Shown here: piece after piece, positions 37,278-45,876 of the stretch
How positions within the stretch are numbered: position 1 is the stretch's first letter
How the letters are laid out: the number at the start of each line of letters is the position of its first letter
NCBI GenBank assembly: GCA_965277025.1
Contig: OZ255706.1
Location: 2,542,001-2,606,000 of the forward strand
Source: Methylomarinum sp965277025
Lineage (GTDB): Bacteria; Pseudomonadota; Gammaproteobacteria; Methylococcales; Methylomonadaceae
DNA length: 64,000 nucleotides
Reading direction: 5' to 3'
Translations under genes and position numbers: made by a program
The notes under the pieces: generated by a model
Database searches by the model: none
Told to the model about the DNA's origin: nothing
Seen by the model: the letters and a program-made list of their open reading frames with translations, nothing else

Positions 37278-38499
37278 CTCTGTACATGACAAAAATTAAC
37301 TTATGACAAATGAGTCTCATGTATTCCAGTGACAAAAGGTATGGGTTGCAAAAGAGCAATCACTTTTCTAATCATCCTTTTTGATTGAGATAAGACATTA
37401 AACAACGTTGAGCGGATACAATCTAATCCATATCGAAACAGGCTTTGCGCGAGCCGCTGATGTGTTTTGGTTTTTATTGGTAACTCGCAATCATGTTTCC
37501 ATTCGCCTGCTTTATGTGACCAACAGAAAGCAATAACGGGAAGTACTAACAATTTTCTGATCCGAAGATAACCGACTACACGCGTTTCCTCAAGTTTGAA
37601 TCCCCGTCCTTTTAAACAGCCGAAAAGCGTTTCGATTTCCCAACGCAAGCCATAAATTTTAATCGCATCAGGGTTCAAATGCTGACAGACGATGATTAAT
37701 AACTCACCATCACTCAGCCGTAACCCACTGAGATAAATTGAACAATTTCCCGAATAGCGCGCTGTTGAGAGGTGTCGTGTGCTACCCGGCTTAAGCCCAT
37801 AAAACAAACGCTCTACGCGTATTCGCTGGCCTTGGGCATTGGTTGTCCAGGCGTTGTTGCGAATACGGATATAAAAGGGAATCTCTTGCTCAAACAACCA
37901 GCCCATCCATTCGTCTCCAATAAACTCCCGATCAGCCAAAAGACCTTTGATGTGATGTCGGCCAAACTGCGCAATAAAGCGTTTCATCAGCGCTATACGT
38001 TCCTTCGTATTAGAGTTGCCCCGCTTGTTTAAAGACAACCAATACACAGGAATGGCGGCACCCCGATAAACCACGGCAAGCACCAGCAGATTAATATTGG
38101 TTTTACCCCACTTCCAATTCGTCCTGTCTAACGTCAGATAGTAATCCTGATCAGTGAAACCAAACAGTTTCATGATGAAATGAGCGACTTCATTGTAATC
38201 CAGCCAATGGTCACTGAAAAATCGTTGCATCCGTCGATATCGTGAGGAAATTTTTGCCCGACTGGGAAAGAATACGGCGAGCTGGGCCAGATTGACCGTG
38301 CTAACTGCCATCAAAGCAATTAACATACCCACAAAACAAACGATTCTTGCCTTGTTCCATTGAAAGTGCTCAGTTAATATGACGGTCAGCTCGTTGATTT
38401 GTAATGTCCCGTTATTCATATTCGCTAAAACAAAATGCGGTATTTAATTACATTTCAACGAGCTACGCCAGCTTTTAATATTTTTTGTCATGTACAGAG
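37278..38499 (-). mobile_element. IS4-family element, copy 2 (1222 bp)
   Basis: The same tips and length as copy 1. It is flanked by the 9-bp duplication AATTCGTTT (37269-37277 and 38500-38508). Inserted in intergenic DNA. Confidence 0.95.
37301..38419 (-). CDS. IS4-family transposase (copy 2)
   Basis: 372 residues, intact, differing from copy 1 by a handful of residues (for example NNAWTTNAQG for NNARTTNAQG and RYSGNCS for RYLGNCS). The catalytic Asp residues and the YREK signature are unchanged. Confidence 0.93.
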   Translation of the reverse strand: MNNGTLQINELTVILTEHFQWNKARIVCFVGMLIALMAVSTVNLAQLAVFFPSRAKISSRYRRMQRFFSDHWLDYNEVAHFIMKLFGFTDQDYYLTLDRTNWKWGKTNINLLVLAVVYRGAAIPVYWLSLNKRGNSNTKERIALMKRFIAQFGRHHIKGLLADREFIGDEWMGWLFEQEIPFYIRIRNNAWTTNAQGQRIRVERLFYGLKPGSTRHLSTARYSGNCSIYLSGLRLSDGELLIIVCQHLNPDAIKIYGLRWEIETLFGCLKGRGFKLEETRVVGYLRIRKLLVLPVIAFCWSHKAGEWKHDCELPIKTKTHQRLAQSLFRYGLDCIRSTLFNVLSQSKRMIRKVIALLQPIPFVTGIHETHLS

Positions 38500-38554
38500 A
38501 ATTCGTTTAAAAAATGTAAAAAAAGCTGATAACCTGTAATCTTTAAAGTGATTC

Positions 38555-38940
38555 ATATTGGCAAGACCATTTGTTCCAAAAAAACAGCCTGACACTCCCA
38601 AACGTTATGGGATAGTGCATTTTAATGTGAACTGTCTGGAACGGCTCATAAACACCTATGGCATACCGGAGGTACTTCCAGCCAGCCGGGACTGACGGAT
38701 TGTTTTGCCTTTTACAACAGCGAACGGCCGCATCAGTCGTTAGGTTATAAAGCACCTGACAAGGTTTATCGATTCACTACGGGAGGTGGCGATAAAATTG
38801 TGGATAAATATAATCTGAACTGCCAAGCAGACGGCGGGTAAGAATATGAGCCAGAGCCATTGTGCCTGACTATGATGAAGAGGGAGGGCTATCTTAAATT
38901 CACTGATCTTTATCTGGACAATGGAGACACACTTTACACT
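38555..38940 (+). pseudogene. decayed IS3 relic with internal deletion
   Basis: Stretches match the IS3 transposase at the DNA level: VNCLE..INTYGIPEV, then after a deletion TDCFAFYNSERPHQSLGY, KAPDKVYRFTTGGGDKIVDKYN, and the noncoding tail, ending in a degraded right tip (CTGGACAATGGAGACACAC). It is much more diverged than the three full copies, so IS3-type elements have been in this genome for some time. Confidence 0.8.
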
Positions 38941-39097
38941 TTGTTGTTAATACCATCGTCACGACAAGACTATAAATATGGAAAATATTTTTTCACAAGG
39001 TCTAAACCAACTACGTTAAGATTCATTTCGGACCCCTCTTTTATCCAAATTTTTTTCTGATTCATTATGATATCGTGAAAGAGAGGAGTCCATGTCA

Positions 39098-39902
39098 TCA
39101 AGCTATTTTTCTTTTTTTGATACCAAATAAGCCCAAGGCGCTGGCAAACAACCAAAACGCTGCTGGCACAGGAACCGCCGATGTAATTTCGATTGCCCGA
39201 GGGGTTCCCGCCATGGCAGACATGCCTGTACTTTCACCCACCATACAAAAAGGGCCCATCATGCTACCTAAAGTACAATCACCATATTCCATTAGATTAA
39301 CCAAGGCCGGATTAACATTCCCCAGTCCGGCCGAAAAGGCTGGGCTATTCGGGGCTTTGAGCCTGTGCAGGATTAAGATAATTACCACCAACATTAAGAG
39401 TACTACTGTAGGCATTCTGCAGACCTGTTGAGGTAATAGCGCCAGTGGTTTGATCATATTCAAAAACCAATTTAAAAGAAGCGTTCTCGGTATTGGGAGA
39501 TGGCGCTGTACCGACAGCTCCTGGAAAAAGCGGAGCACCAAAAACCGTATCGTCGCCCGGAAGGCGGTATACCGTTGCCATTGCGAGCCCGTTAACCGCT
39601 GTTTGATTATAATCAGCTCCACCATCTGATGCCAGCGGCATCATGAATTTGTCTGAAAATTGCGGCGTACCATCATATTCATGCCCCGTTGCCCAATTCC
39701 CTCGCATAGATTCATTCATGGTTCCTGTAAAACCTGAAATCTTTTTGTTAGCCTCATCCCAGTTAAAAGACCCGACAAATTCAGTCATAACAGATCCTGT
39801 CTGTGGCTCATAGAAGATGGAATGAACGTTATATAAGGTCGCATGAGCGGTGGAAATACTGCCTGACAATAAAAGCAACACAGCAAATTGATTTAATTTC
39901 AT
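39098..39902 (-). pseudogene. PEP-CTERM-type secreted protein, frameshifted
   Basis: The first frame starts at ATG 39902 behind GAGGAAAAAATC. It has a signal peptide (AVLLLLSGSISTAHA) and an Asn/Gly-rich extracellular part, and stops after LNPAQAQSPE (about 39350). The next frame continues with NSPAFSAGLGNVNPALVN, YGDCTLGSMMGPFCMVGE and the sorting signal VPVPAAFWLFASALGLFGI with KKRKIA. A single-base slip near 39365 separates them. The C-terminal half is clearly paralogous to 40264-40598. Function unknown. Confidence 0.8.
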
Positions 39903-39924
39903 GATTTTTTCCTCATCTGACACC

Positions 39925-40263
39925 GGATAACTTTATACAGAGCGCAATCTGCGCTCTATCCGATGTAAGTTATAAAGTATTCCAGAAGTTTTAACACTCT
40001 TTGCCGCCTTCTGCAGAAAAAGAAGAAGGGAAGGTCAAAATGAAAAAAGAGGAGGGTTTAAAGTGTAAGAACTTTTGAGATGATTACTAATATCAATGGT
40101 CGAAAAATCCCTTTAAGCGTTATATCACTTAAGCGCTAACGCCTTCCCGTATGTTTTGAGGGCGCGTAAGCCACTTAAACAACGTATCCACATTTTGAAC
40201 ATCGGGTGATAGCGAATCCATTGACAACATCCTTGTCACTCAATCCTTATTTACTCGCCGTTA
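39925..40263. other. intergenic between two PEP-CTERM paralogues
   Basis: Contains the 8-bp-stem hairpin AGAGCGCA-ATC-TGCGCTCT at about 39939-39957, without a T run. Otherwise there is no recognisable feature. It presumably holds the promoter of the 39902 gene. Confidence 0.45.
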
Positions 40264-40598
40264 TCAAGCAGCTAATGCTGGTTTACGACGGTTAGCACCT
40301 AACAGGGTCATCAACGCTCCACCGAACAACCAAATGGCTGCAGGCACTGGAACTGCTGCCTGTGTAATTTCAAGAACCCAAGGGGTTCCTGCCATCATAG
40401 AACCACCTGTTGGCTCGCCAGCCATACACATCCCCCCCCCCGCCATCATCAAGCTACCAGAAGTACAGTCGCCATATGCCATTGCATTAACCAAAGTAGT
40501 ATCCTGTATCGCCGGCCCAGTAAAGAGCGGACTATTAGCACTTTTGTGAGACTGATACCCTGCAGGATTGCTAGTACTGTTCAAATCTGCTGCCGTGC
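40264..40598 (-). pseudogene. PEP-CTERM-type protein, 5' end cut by IS630
   Basis: About 110 codons remain: NSPLFTGPAIQDTTLVNAM, AYGDCTSGSLMMAGGGMC, MAGEPTGGSMMAGTPWVLE, and the signal VPVPAAIWLFGGALMTLLG with basic tail NRRKPALAA. It is rich in Met, with a Cys pair spaced by 12 residues. The N-terminus and signal peptide are lost at the IS630 tip (40601); the sequence on the far side belongs to an unrelated PAS gene. Paralogue of 39098-39902. Confidence 0.8.
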
Positions 40599-40650
40599 TA
40601 GTGCACATAAGCGAAAACACCAATGCTATTTATGAGGAATATATTGTAAT

Positions 40651-41190
40651 ATGCTGAATAATACTATATTAAATTCAGCAGGTGATATCATGCCACGTCT
40701 AACAGCAGCCCCAATTAGTTTAACAGAAGAACAACGCACGTTATTGCAAGGCACAGTGCGTAAACATACAAGTCCTCAGAATTTGGTGACACGTTGCCGT
40801 ATTATATTGTTGGCAGATGAGGGCATCAGTGTACATGAAACCATGCGCCAGTTAAAAATTGGACGGACAACTGTTCAAAATTGGCGAAAACGCTGGTTAC
40901 AGAACAGTGAACAAGAAAATCCTTTAGCCCGGCTTCAAGATGCACCGCGAAGCGGTGCGCCTGCTATCTATACGGCGGAGCAAATTTGCAGCATTATCGC
41001 GATAGCCTGCGAACGCCCAGAGGATAGTCAACGCCCGATCACTCATTGGATGCAACAAGAAATAGCCGATGAAGCGATAAAACGGGGCATTGTTGATTAT
41101 ATTTCACAGCGCTCTGTTGGGCGCTTTTTAAAAAGAAGCGGACCTGCAACCCCACCGGATGAAAGGCTGGTTGACGGCAAAAAAAGATGA
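40651..41190 (+). CDS. IS630 OrfA (copy 2)
   Basis: 179 residues, the HTH half of the transposase, as in copy 1 with a few substitutions (EEQRTLL for EKQRTLL, HWMQQEI for HWTQQEI). It ends TPPDERLVDGKKR, overlapping OrfB by 32 bp over the seven-A run. Confidence 0.9.
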   Translation: MLNNTILNSAGDIMPRLTAAPISLTEEQRTLLQGTVRKHTSPQNLVTRCRIILLADEGISVHETMRQLKIGRTTVQNWRKRWLQNSEQENPLARLQDAPRSGAPAIYTAEQICSIIAIACERPEDSQRPITHWMQQEIADEAIKRGIVDYISQRSVGRFLKRSGPATPPDERLVDGKKR

Positions 41191-41887
41191 ATACTTCGAC
41201 GAGAGGTGTCAAGATATTTGCGAAACCTGCCAACGGGCTTTGGAGCGGGAAGAGCAAGGCATCAAAACGATTTCGATTGATGAAATGACAGGGGTTCAAG
41301 CTTTAGAGCGAGCAGCGCAGATATTGCCGATGAAGAAAGGAAAAATTGAGCGACAAGAATTTGAATATATTCGACATGGTACCCAGACCTTGATTGCAGG
41401 TTTTGATGTGGCCACGGGTGAAGTAATGGGAAGTATAGGAGAAACTCGAACAGAGCAAGATTTTGCCGAGTTTTTGAACCTGCTTTTTCATCAACAACCC
41501 AAACAAACCCATTGGCATTTAGTCATGGATAATCTCAATACACATTGTTCAGAATCGGTGGTTCGATTAATTGCCGAAAAAATTTCGTATTCAGGAGAAT
41601 CAGGGGTTAAAGGAAAAGAGGGTATTTTGAAATCAATGGAAAGTCGTACTGCTTTTTTGACTAACTCAAACCATCCGGTTGTTTTTCATTTTACCCCTAA
41701 GCATTGTTCATGGCTTAATCAGATAGAGATCTGGTTTTCTATTTTAATGCGTAAAGTAATCCGGCGCGGCAACTTTAAATCTAAAGAGGATTTAAACAAA
41801 AAAATAGCGGATTTCATAAAATATTTCAATGAAACCATGGCTAAGCCTTTTCGTTGGACGTATCAGGCTAAGCCACTTACTCAATAG
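41159..41887 (+). CDS. IS630 OrfB, DDE domain (copy 2, complete)
   Basis: 242 residues ending FRWTYQAKPLTQ. The three catalytic carboxylates are in SIDEMTG, VMDNLNTH and LNQIEIWF. Translation could begin at ATG 41159 inside orfA or by fusion across the A run. With both tips intact, this is the only uninterrupted, complete IS630 in the window. Confidence 0.92.
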   Translation: MKGWLTAKKDEYFDERCQDICETCQRALEREEQGIKTISIDEMTGVQALERAAQILPMKKGKIERQEFEYIRHGTQTLIAGFDVATGEVMGSIGETRTEQDFAEFLNLLFHQQPKQTHWHLVMDNLNTHCSESVVRLIAEKISYSGESGVKGKEGILKSMESRTAFLTNSNHPVVFHFTPKHCSWLNQIEIWFSILMRKVIRRGNFKSKEDLNKKIADFIKYFNETMAKPFRWTYQAKPLTQ

Positions 41888-41912
41888 AGTGAGAACTTGC
41901 GCTTGTTTGCAC

Positions 41913-42188
41913 TAGTACTTTTTCTTCAACGACAATGACATCATTTTTAGCAATTACCATCTGATCTGACTCTCTAAATGCCAATGCAATATCGCAAGGA
42001 AAGATATCGTAGTCAGTTTGACCAAGGAATTGTTGTTGATCGATATGAAATAACCGGGAGTATTCTTCATTGACGAATATATAATGGCCGTCAAGATCTT
42101 TTGCCCCAATCACCGCATTAGCATGATTTAGTATAGATTTAAAAAGTGCCACTTGGCGATGTAGACTTTCAAGTGTTTCATTACTCAT
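41913..42188 (-). pseudogene. PAS-domain protein, 3' end cut by IS630
   Basis: Starts at ATG 42188 (MSNETLESLHRQ) behind GGGAAG. A single PAS sensory domain follows: ILNHANAVIGAKDLDGHYIF, VNEEYSRLFHIDQQQFLGQ and TDYDIFPCDIALAFRESD. PAS domains of this type precede histidine-kinase or diguanylate-cyclase domains, but whatever followed is lost. Read-through adds LVQTSASSHSIE from the IS tip. Confidence 0.85.
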
Positions 42189-42242
42189 AAATTTCACTTC
42201 CCACTTTAACGTATTACTCATTATAACAATACCGATACTTAA

Positions 42243-43627
42243 CAGGCTGTTGATTTAATCCAACCTGGAGGCCGCATTGTTTCGTTGCCATAATTGGCAT
42301 TTGATTACATAACTAATTGTTATTTATGGTAAAATGATTCAATCCATTTGATATTCCCCGATTTTTTATTTGTTATGCGCGGCATTGATTATACCCAAAA
42401 CGAATTATTCAGTTATCGGACGCTGGAATCTAGAATTCCGGGTGATCATCCTTTACGCAAACTACGATATTTGGTCGATATTCTATTAACTACTCTGGAT
42501 GAGGAGTTCGATGACCTGTATTCCCGACGGGGCCGGGCGTCAATTCCTCCCGAGCGTTTACTCCGTGCCAGTTTGTTGCAAATCCTGTTTTCCATTCGTT
42601 CGGAGCGGCAACTGATCGAACACATTGATTTCAATCTGCTGTATCGTTGGTTTGTCGGCTTATCAATGGATGATGAGGTTTGGGATCATTCAACGTTCAG
42701 CGCCAATCGTGACCGTCTATTGAATGAGCGCGTCAGTCGTTTGTTTTTTGATCGTGTGCTGTGCCTGGCCGAATGGCAGGATTTAGTCTCAGACGAACAC
42801 TTTTCGGTTGATGGCACGCTAATCAAGGCCTGGGCTTCTGTGAAAAGCATCAAGGCCAAAGACGGTTCGAGCCGGCCGCCGGAGGATTCCACCCGCAATC
42901 CGGGTGTCAACTTCAAAGGCGAGAAACGCTGTAACGACACGCATGAATCGACAACGGACCCGGAAGCAAGGATGTATAAAAAAAGTCAGGGCGATAAAGC
43001 CCAACTCGCTTTTCCGGGCCATGCACTCATGGAAAATCGCCATGGTTTGGTCATCGATGTTGAAGTGACCCGGGCGACCGGAACGGCCGGGCGGGAGGCG
43101 GCGACAAAAATGATCAAACGCAGCGTCAAAAAGCGGGTGCCACAGTGGGTGGTGACAAAAACTATGATACCCGGAACTTCGTTGCCGAGCTTCGCGCAAT
43201 GAAGGTGACCCCGCATGTAACTCAAAAAGCGAAAGGTTCGGCGATTGACAAGCGGACGACCCGACACCCAGGCTATACCAGCAGTCTCAAAATCCGTAAA
43301 CGGATCGAAGAAGTCTTTGGCTGGAGCAAAACTGTTGGGGGATTACGTCAAACCCGGTTTCGCGGAGTGAAAAAAGTGACTGCCCAAACCGTATTCACCT
43401 TCGCAGCGTATAATCTGACCCGCCTGATGACCCTGTTACAATGGCGTTATTCAACTGCGCAGGCACCGTTGTGCCTGAAATCCGCCAAAAGGCGGAAATA
43501 AAGCCTCGAAAGGGCAATATAAACCGGCTGATACCGGAAAACCTGGCTAATCAGGCCATCCAGAGGTAAATTTAACCCAAAATGAAGGGCTGGAGCCGGA
43601 GGCATAGGGGCGTTTTTCAACAGCCTG
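42243..43627 (+). mobile_element. IS5-family element
   Basis: Tips CAGGCTGTTGA inverted at each end, flanked by TTAA on both sides (42239-42242 and 43628-43631), which may be the 4-bp duplication. About 1385 bp with one transposase gene, which is frameshifted. Single copy in the window. Confidence 0.85.
42348..43501 (+). pseudogene. IS5-family transposase, frameshifted
   Basis: The first frame covers the N-terminal InsH-type domain (LLRASLLQILFSIRSERQL) and DEHFSVDGTLIKAWASVKS (first Asp), then runs out at 43202. The second frame continues VGGDKNYDTRNFVAELRAM (second Asp) and KRIEEVFGWSKTVGG (Glu) to 43501. The change of frame is near 43140, in GTGCCACAGTGGGTGG. Not functional as a single protein. 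Confidence 0.88.
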
Positions 43628-43629
43628 TT

Positions 43630-43688
43630 AAGCCTTTTCGTTGGACGTATCAGGCTAAGCCAGAGTGAGAACTTACGCTTGTTTGCAC
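43630..43688 (+). mobile_element. IS630 3'-end remnant (59 bp)
   Basis: TAAGCCTTTTCGTTGGACG through the tip CGCTTGTTTGCAC matches the end of complete IS630 copies, minus a 12-bp piece (ACTTACTCAATA). It abuts the right side of the IS5 element and the left side of the toxin-antitoxin region. Confidence 0.88.
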
Positions 43689-43714
43689 TAGCTAAATTGA
43701 AAAGAGATTATCAG

Positions 43715-43731
43715 TCCTGGATATGTCAGGA
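43715..43731. promoter_or_regulatory. possible antitoxin operator
   Basis: The inverted repeat TCCTG-N7-CAGGA lies about 50 bp before the antitoxin start and next to the AT-rich GATAATATATGAT. Ribbon-helix-helix antitoxins commonly bind such short palindromes to repress their own operon. Confidence 0.4.
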
Positions 43732-43779
43732 ATGATAATATATGATTACAAATGAACCATACAGAACCGGATTAACACA

Positions 43780-44037
43780 ATGACAACTGAAGCATTTACA
43801 GTCAGAACTGATCCCGACATCGTCCATCAACTCGACCACATGGCAGATTCATTAGATCGCTCGCGCAATTATCTGGTGAACCAGGCGATCAAGGAATACT
43901 TGCAAACCCATGCCTGGCAAATTGAGAAAATCAGTCAGGGTATTACTGCGGCCGATCAAGGTGAACTGATTCGTCACGATGAAATGATGCAGGAAATCGA
44001 AGACCTGATTGAAGAAAAAACTAAAAGCCACGCGTGA
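43780..44037 (+). CDS. ribbon-helix-helix antitoxin
   Basis: 85 residues. The N-terminal ribbon-helix-helix (EAFTVRTDPDIVHQLDHMA, then SRNYLVNQAIKEYLQ) binds DNA. The acidic C-terminal tail (MMQEIEDLIEEKTKSH) would wrap the toxin. It belongs to the CopG/ParD-like type found with RelE/ParE toxins. It overlaps the toxin gene by 4 bp (GTGA/ATGA-like junction), the usual tight operon. Confidence 0.85.
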   Translation: MTTEAFTVRTDPDIVHQLDHMADSLDRSRNYLVNQAIKEYLQTHAWQIEKISQGITAADQGELIRHDEMMQEIEDLIEEKTKSHA

Positions 44038-44324
44038 AAATTTTCTGGACTGAGCCAGCCCGCCAGGATTTACGCGAAATCTTCGCCTACATCGCAGAAG
44101 AAAACCCCAGAGCTGCCCGTGCTTTACTGACTGAAATTAAAAAGCGCGCAACCGTATTACAAGATAATCCCCAGCTGGGACAAAAAGGTCGAGTGGAAGG
44201 TACACGAGAGTTAGTTTTGTCAGGTACGCCTTATCTCTTGCCATATCGCGTAAAAGGTCAGCAGATTCAAATCTTAGCCGTGTTTCATACGGCTAAACGG
44301 TGGTTGGGCAATTTTGACATCTGA
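44034..44324 (+). CDS. RelE/ParE-family toxin
   Basis: 96 residues: WTEPARQDLREIFAYIAEE, PRAARALLTEIKKRATVLQ, then RELVLSGTPYLLPYRVKGQ and ILAVFHTAKRW. This is the ParE/RelE superfold order, closest in look to plasmid-stabilisation ParE-like proteins (final HxxR/K-W). Whether it cuts mRNA or blocks gyrase cannot be told. Start GTG at 44034. It sits intact among broken genes, as expected for an addiction module. Confidence 0.85.
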   Translation: MKIFWTEPARQDLREIFAYIAEENPRAARALLTEIKKRATVLQDNPQLGQKGRVEGTRELVLSGTPYLLPYRVKGQQIQILAVFHTAKRWLGNFDI

Positions 44325-44500
44325 GCGGGACACCCTGTTGGCTGATTTTATACAATCAATAACCAAAAAGCCATGTTCTCCGATTGCTACGGTGCTGTAT
44401 TGCGTTGCCTTGCGCATCAGCTCACTGTTCCAGGTGCAAGACGTGACTTCAGGAGGGCTTTCTATTTCTCTCTACCCCCATTTATCCCAATACATTTCTG

Positions 44501-44584
44501 GTAGCCCGTATGAAGCAACGCGGAATACGGGAAGGTGGGGAAGTTCCGATTATCCCGGATTCCGTTTCACTTCATCCAGGCTAC
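44501..44584. repeat. long imperfect palindrome (extragenic repeat type)
   Basis: The left arm begins GTAGCCCGTATGAAGCAACG and the right arm, read in reverse complement, GTAGCCTGGATGAAGTGAAA. The 32-bp arms match at roughly three quarters of positions around a 20-bp centre. It resembles the GTAGCCCGGATGAAG repeats common between genes in many proteobacteria. An IS630 copy sits 3 bp from its right end. Confidence 0.65.
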
Positions 44585-44626
44585 TAGTGCAAACAAGCGC
44601 AAGTTCTCACTCTATTGAGTAAGTGG

Positions 44627-45340
44627 CTAAGCCTGATACGTCCACCGAAAAGGCTTAGCCATGGTTTCATTGAAATATTTTATGAAATCCGCTATTTTTT
44701 TGTTTAAATCCTCTTTAGATTTAAAGTTGCCGCGCCGGATTACTTTACGCATTAAAATAGAAAACCAGATCTCTATCTGATTAAGCCATGAACAATGCTT
44801 AGGGGTAAAATGAAAAACAACAGGATGGTTTGAGTTAGTCAAAAAAGCAGTACGACTTTCCATTGATTTCAAAATACCCTCTTTTCCTTTAACCCCTGAT
44901 TCTCCTGAATACGAAATTTTTTCGGCAATTAATCGAACCACCGATTCTGAACAATGTGTATTGAGATTATCCATGACTAAATGCCAATGGGTTTGTTTGG
45001 GTTGTTGATGAAAAAGCAGGTTCAAAAACCCGGCAAAATCTTGCTCTGTTCGAGTTTCTCCTATACTTCCCATTACTTCTCCCGTGGCCACATCAAAACC
45101 TGCAATCAAGGTCTGGGTGCCATGTCGAATATATTCAAATTCTTGTCGCTCAATTTTTCCTTTCTTCATCGGCAATATCTGCGCTGCTCGCTCTAAAGCT
45201 TGAATCCCTGTCATTTCATCAATCGAAATCGTTTTGATGCCTTGCTCTTCCCGCTCCAAAGCCCGTTGGTAGGTTTCGCAAATATCTTGACACCTCTCGT
45301 CGAAGTATTCATCTTTTTTTGCCGTCAACCAGCCTTTCAT
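44627..45340 (-). CDS. IS630 OrfB, DDE domain (copy 3)
   Basis: 237 residues, intact catalytic residues (SIDEMTG, VMDNLNTH, LNQIEIWF), differing from copy 2 by a few residues and ending FRWTYQA. The stop is slightly earlier than in copy 2. Confidence 0.9.
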   Translation of the reverse strand: MKGWLTAKKDEYFDERCQDICETYQRALEREEQGIKTISIDEMTGIQALERAAQILPMKKGKIERQEFEYIRHGTQTLIAGFDVATGEVMGSIGETRTEQDFAGFLNLLFHQQPKQTHWHLVMDNLNTHCSESVVRLIAEKISYSGESGVKGKEGILKSMESRTAFLTNSNHPVVFHFTPKHCSWLNQIEIWFSILMRKVIRRGNFKSKEDLNKKIADFIKYFNETMAKPFRWTYQA

Positions 45341-45833
45341 CCGGTGGGGTTGCAGGTCCGCTTCTTTTTAAAAAGCGCCCAACAGAGCGCTGTGAAATAT
45401 AATCAACAATGCCCCGTTTTATCGCTTCATCGGCTATTTCTTGTTGCGTCCAATGAGTGATCGGGCGTTGACTATCCTCTGGGCGTTCGCAGGCTATCGC
45501 GATAATGCTGCAAATTTGCTCCGCCGTATAGATAGCAGGCGCACCGCTTCGCGGTGCATCTTGAAGCCGGGCTAAAGGATTTTCTTGTTCACTGTTCTGT
45601 AACCAGCGTTTTCGCCAATTTTGAACAGTTGTCCGTCCAGTTTTTAACTGGCGCATGGTTTCATGTACACTGATGCCTTCATCTGCCAACAATATAATAC
45701 GGCAACGTGTCACCAAATTCTGAGGACTTGTATGTTTACGCACTGTGCCTTGCAATAACGTGCGTTGTTTTTCTGTTAAACTGATTGGGGCTGCTGTTAG
45801 ACGTGGCATGATATCACCTGCTGAATTTAATAT
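45309..45833 (-). CDS. IS630 OrfA (copy 3), leader displaced
   Basis: The same HTH protein as at 40651 (LKTGRTTVQNW here). The ISb insertion at 45839 lies at the very start of the gene: the normal N-terminus MLNNTILNSAG is replaced, so translation would begin in the ISb tip (MRNVYTILNSAG at 45851) or at the internal ATG of MPRLTAAPIS (45809). Confidence 0.8.
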   Translation of the reverse strand: MLNSAGDIMPRLTAAPISLTEKQRTLLQGTVRKHTSPQNLVTRCRIILLADEGISVHETMRQLKTGRTTVQNWRKRWLQNSEQENPLARLQDAPRSGAPAIYTAEQICSIIAIACERPEDSQRPITHWTQQEIADEAIKRGIVDYISQRSVGRFLKRSGPATPPDERLVDGKKR

Positions 45834-45876
45834 AGTATAGACGTTACGCATTGACAGGCAATGTTAAACTATGGAT

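Larger units (their letters stand above)
40601..41912 (+). mobile_element. IS630-family element, copy 2 (1312 bp, complete)
   Basis: Tips GTGCACATAAGCGAAAACACC and ...CGCTTGTTTGCAC, with TA on each side (40599-40600 and 41913-41914), the standard IS630 target. The left flank is a PEP-CTERM gene and the right flank a PAS gene, so the flanks do not rejoin into one gene. Confidence 0.94.

Noticed and set aside
44501..44584. Palindrome considered as an att site or origin
   Set aside because: It matches a common extragenic repeat style and no integrase or replication gene is near.
44325..44622. 102-residue frame after the toxin gene as a third module member
   Set aside because: It runs through the long palindrome into the IS630 tip and resembles nothing.
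45200..45460. 86-residue frame antisense to the IS630 overlap (also at 32193 and 41039)
   Set aside because: Shadow frame across the orfA/orfB overlap; no independent support.
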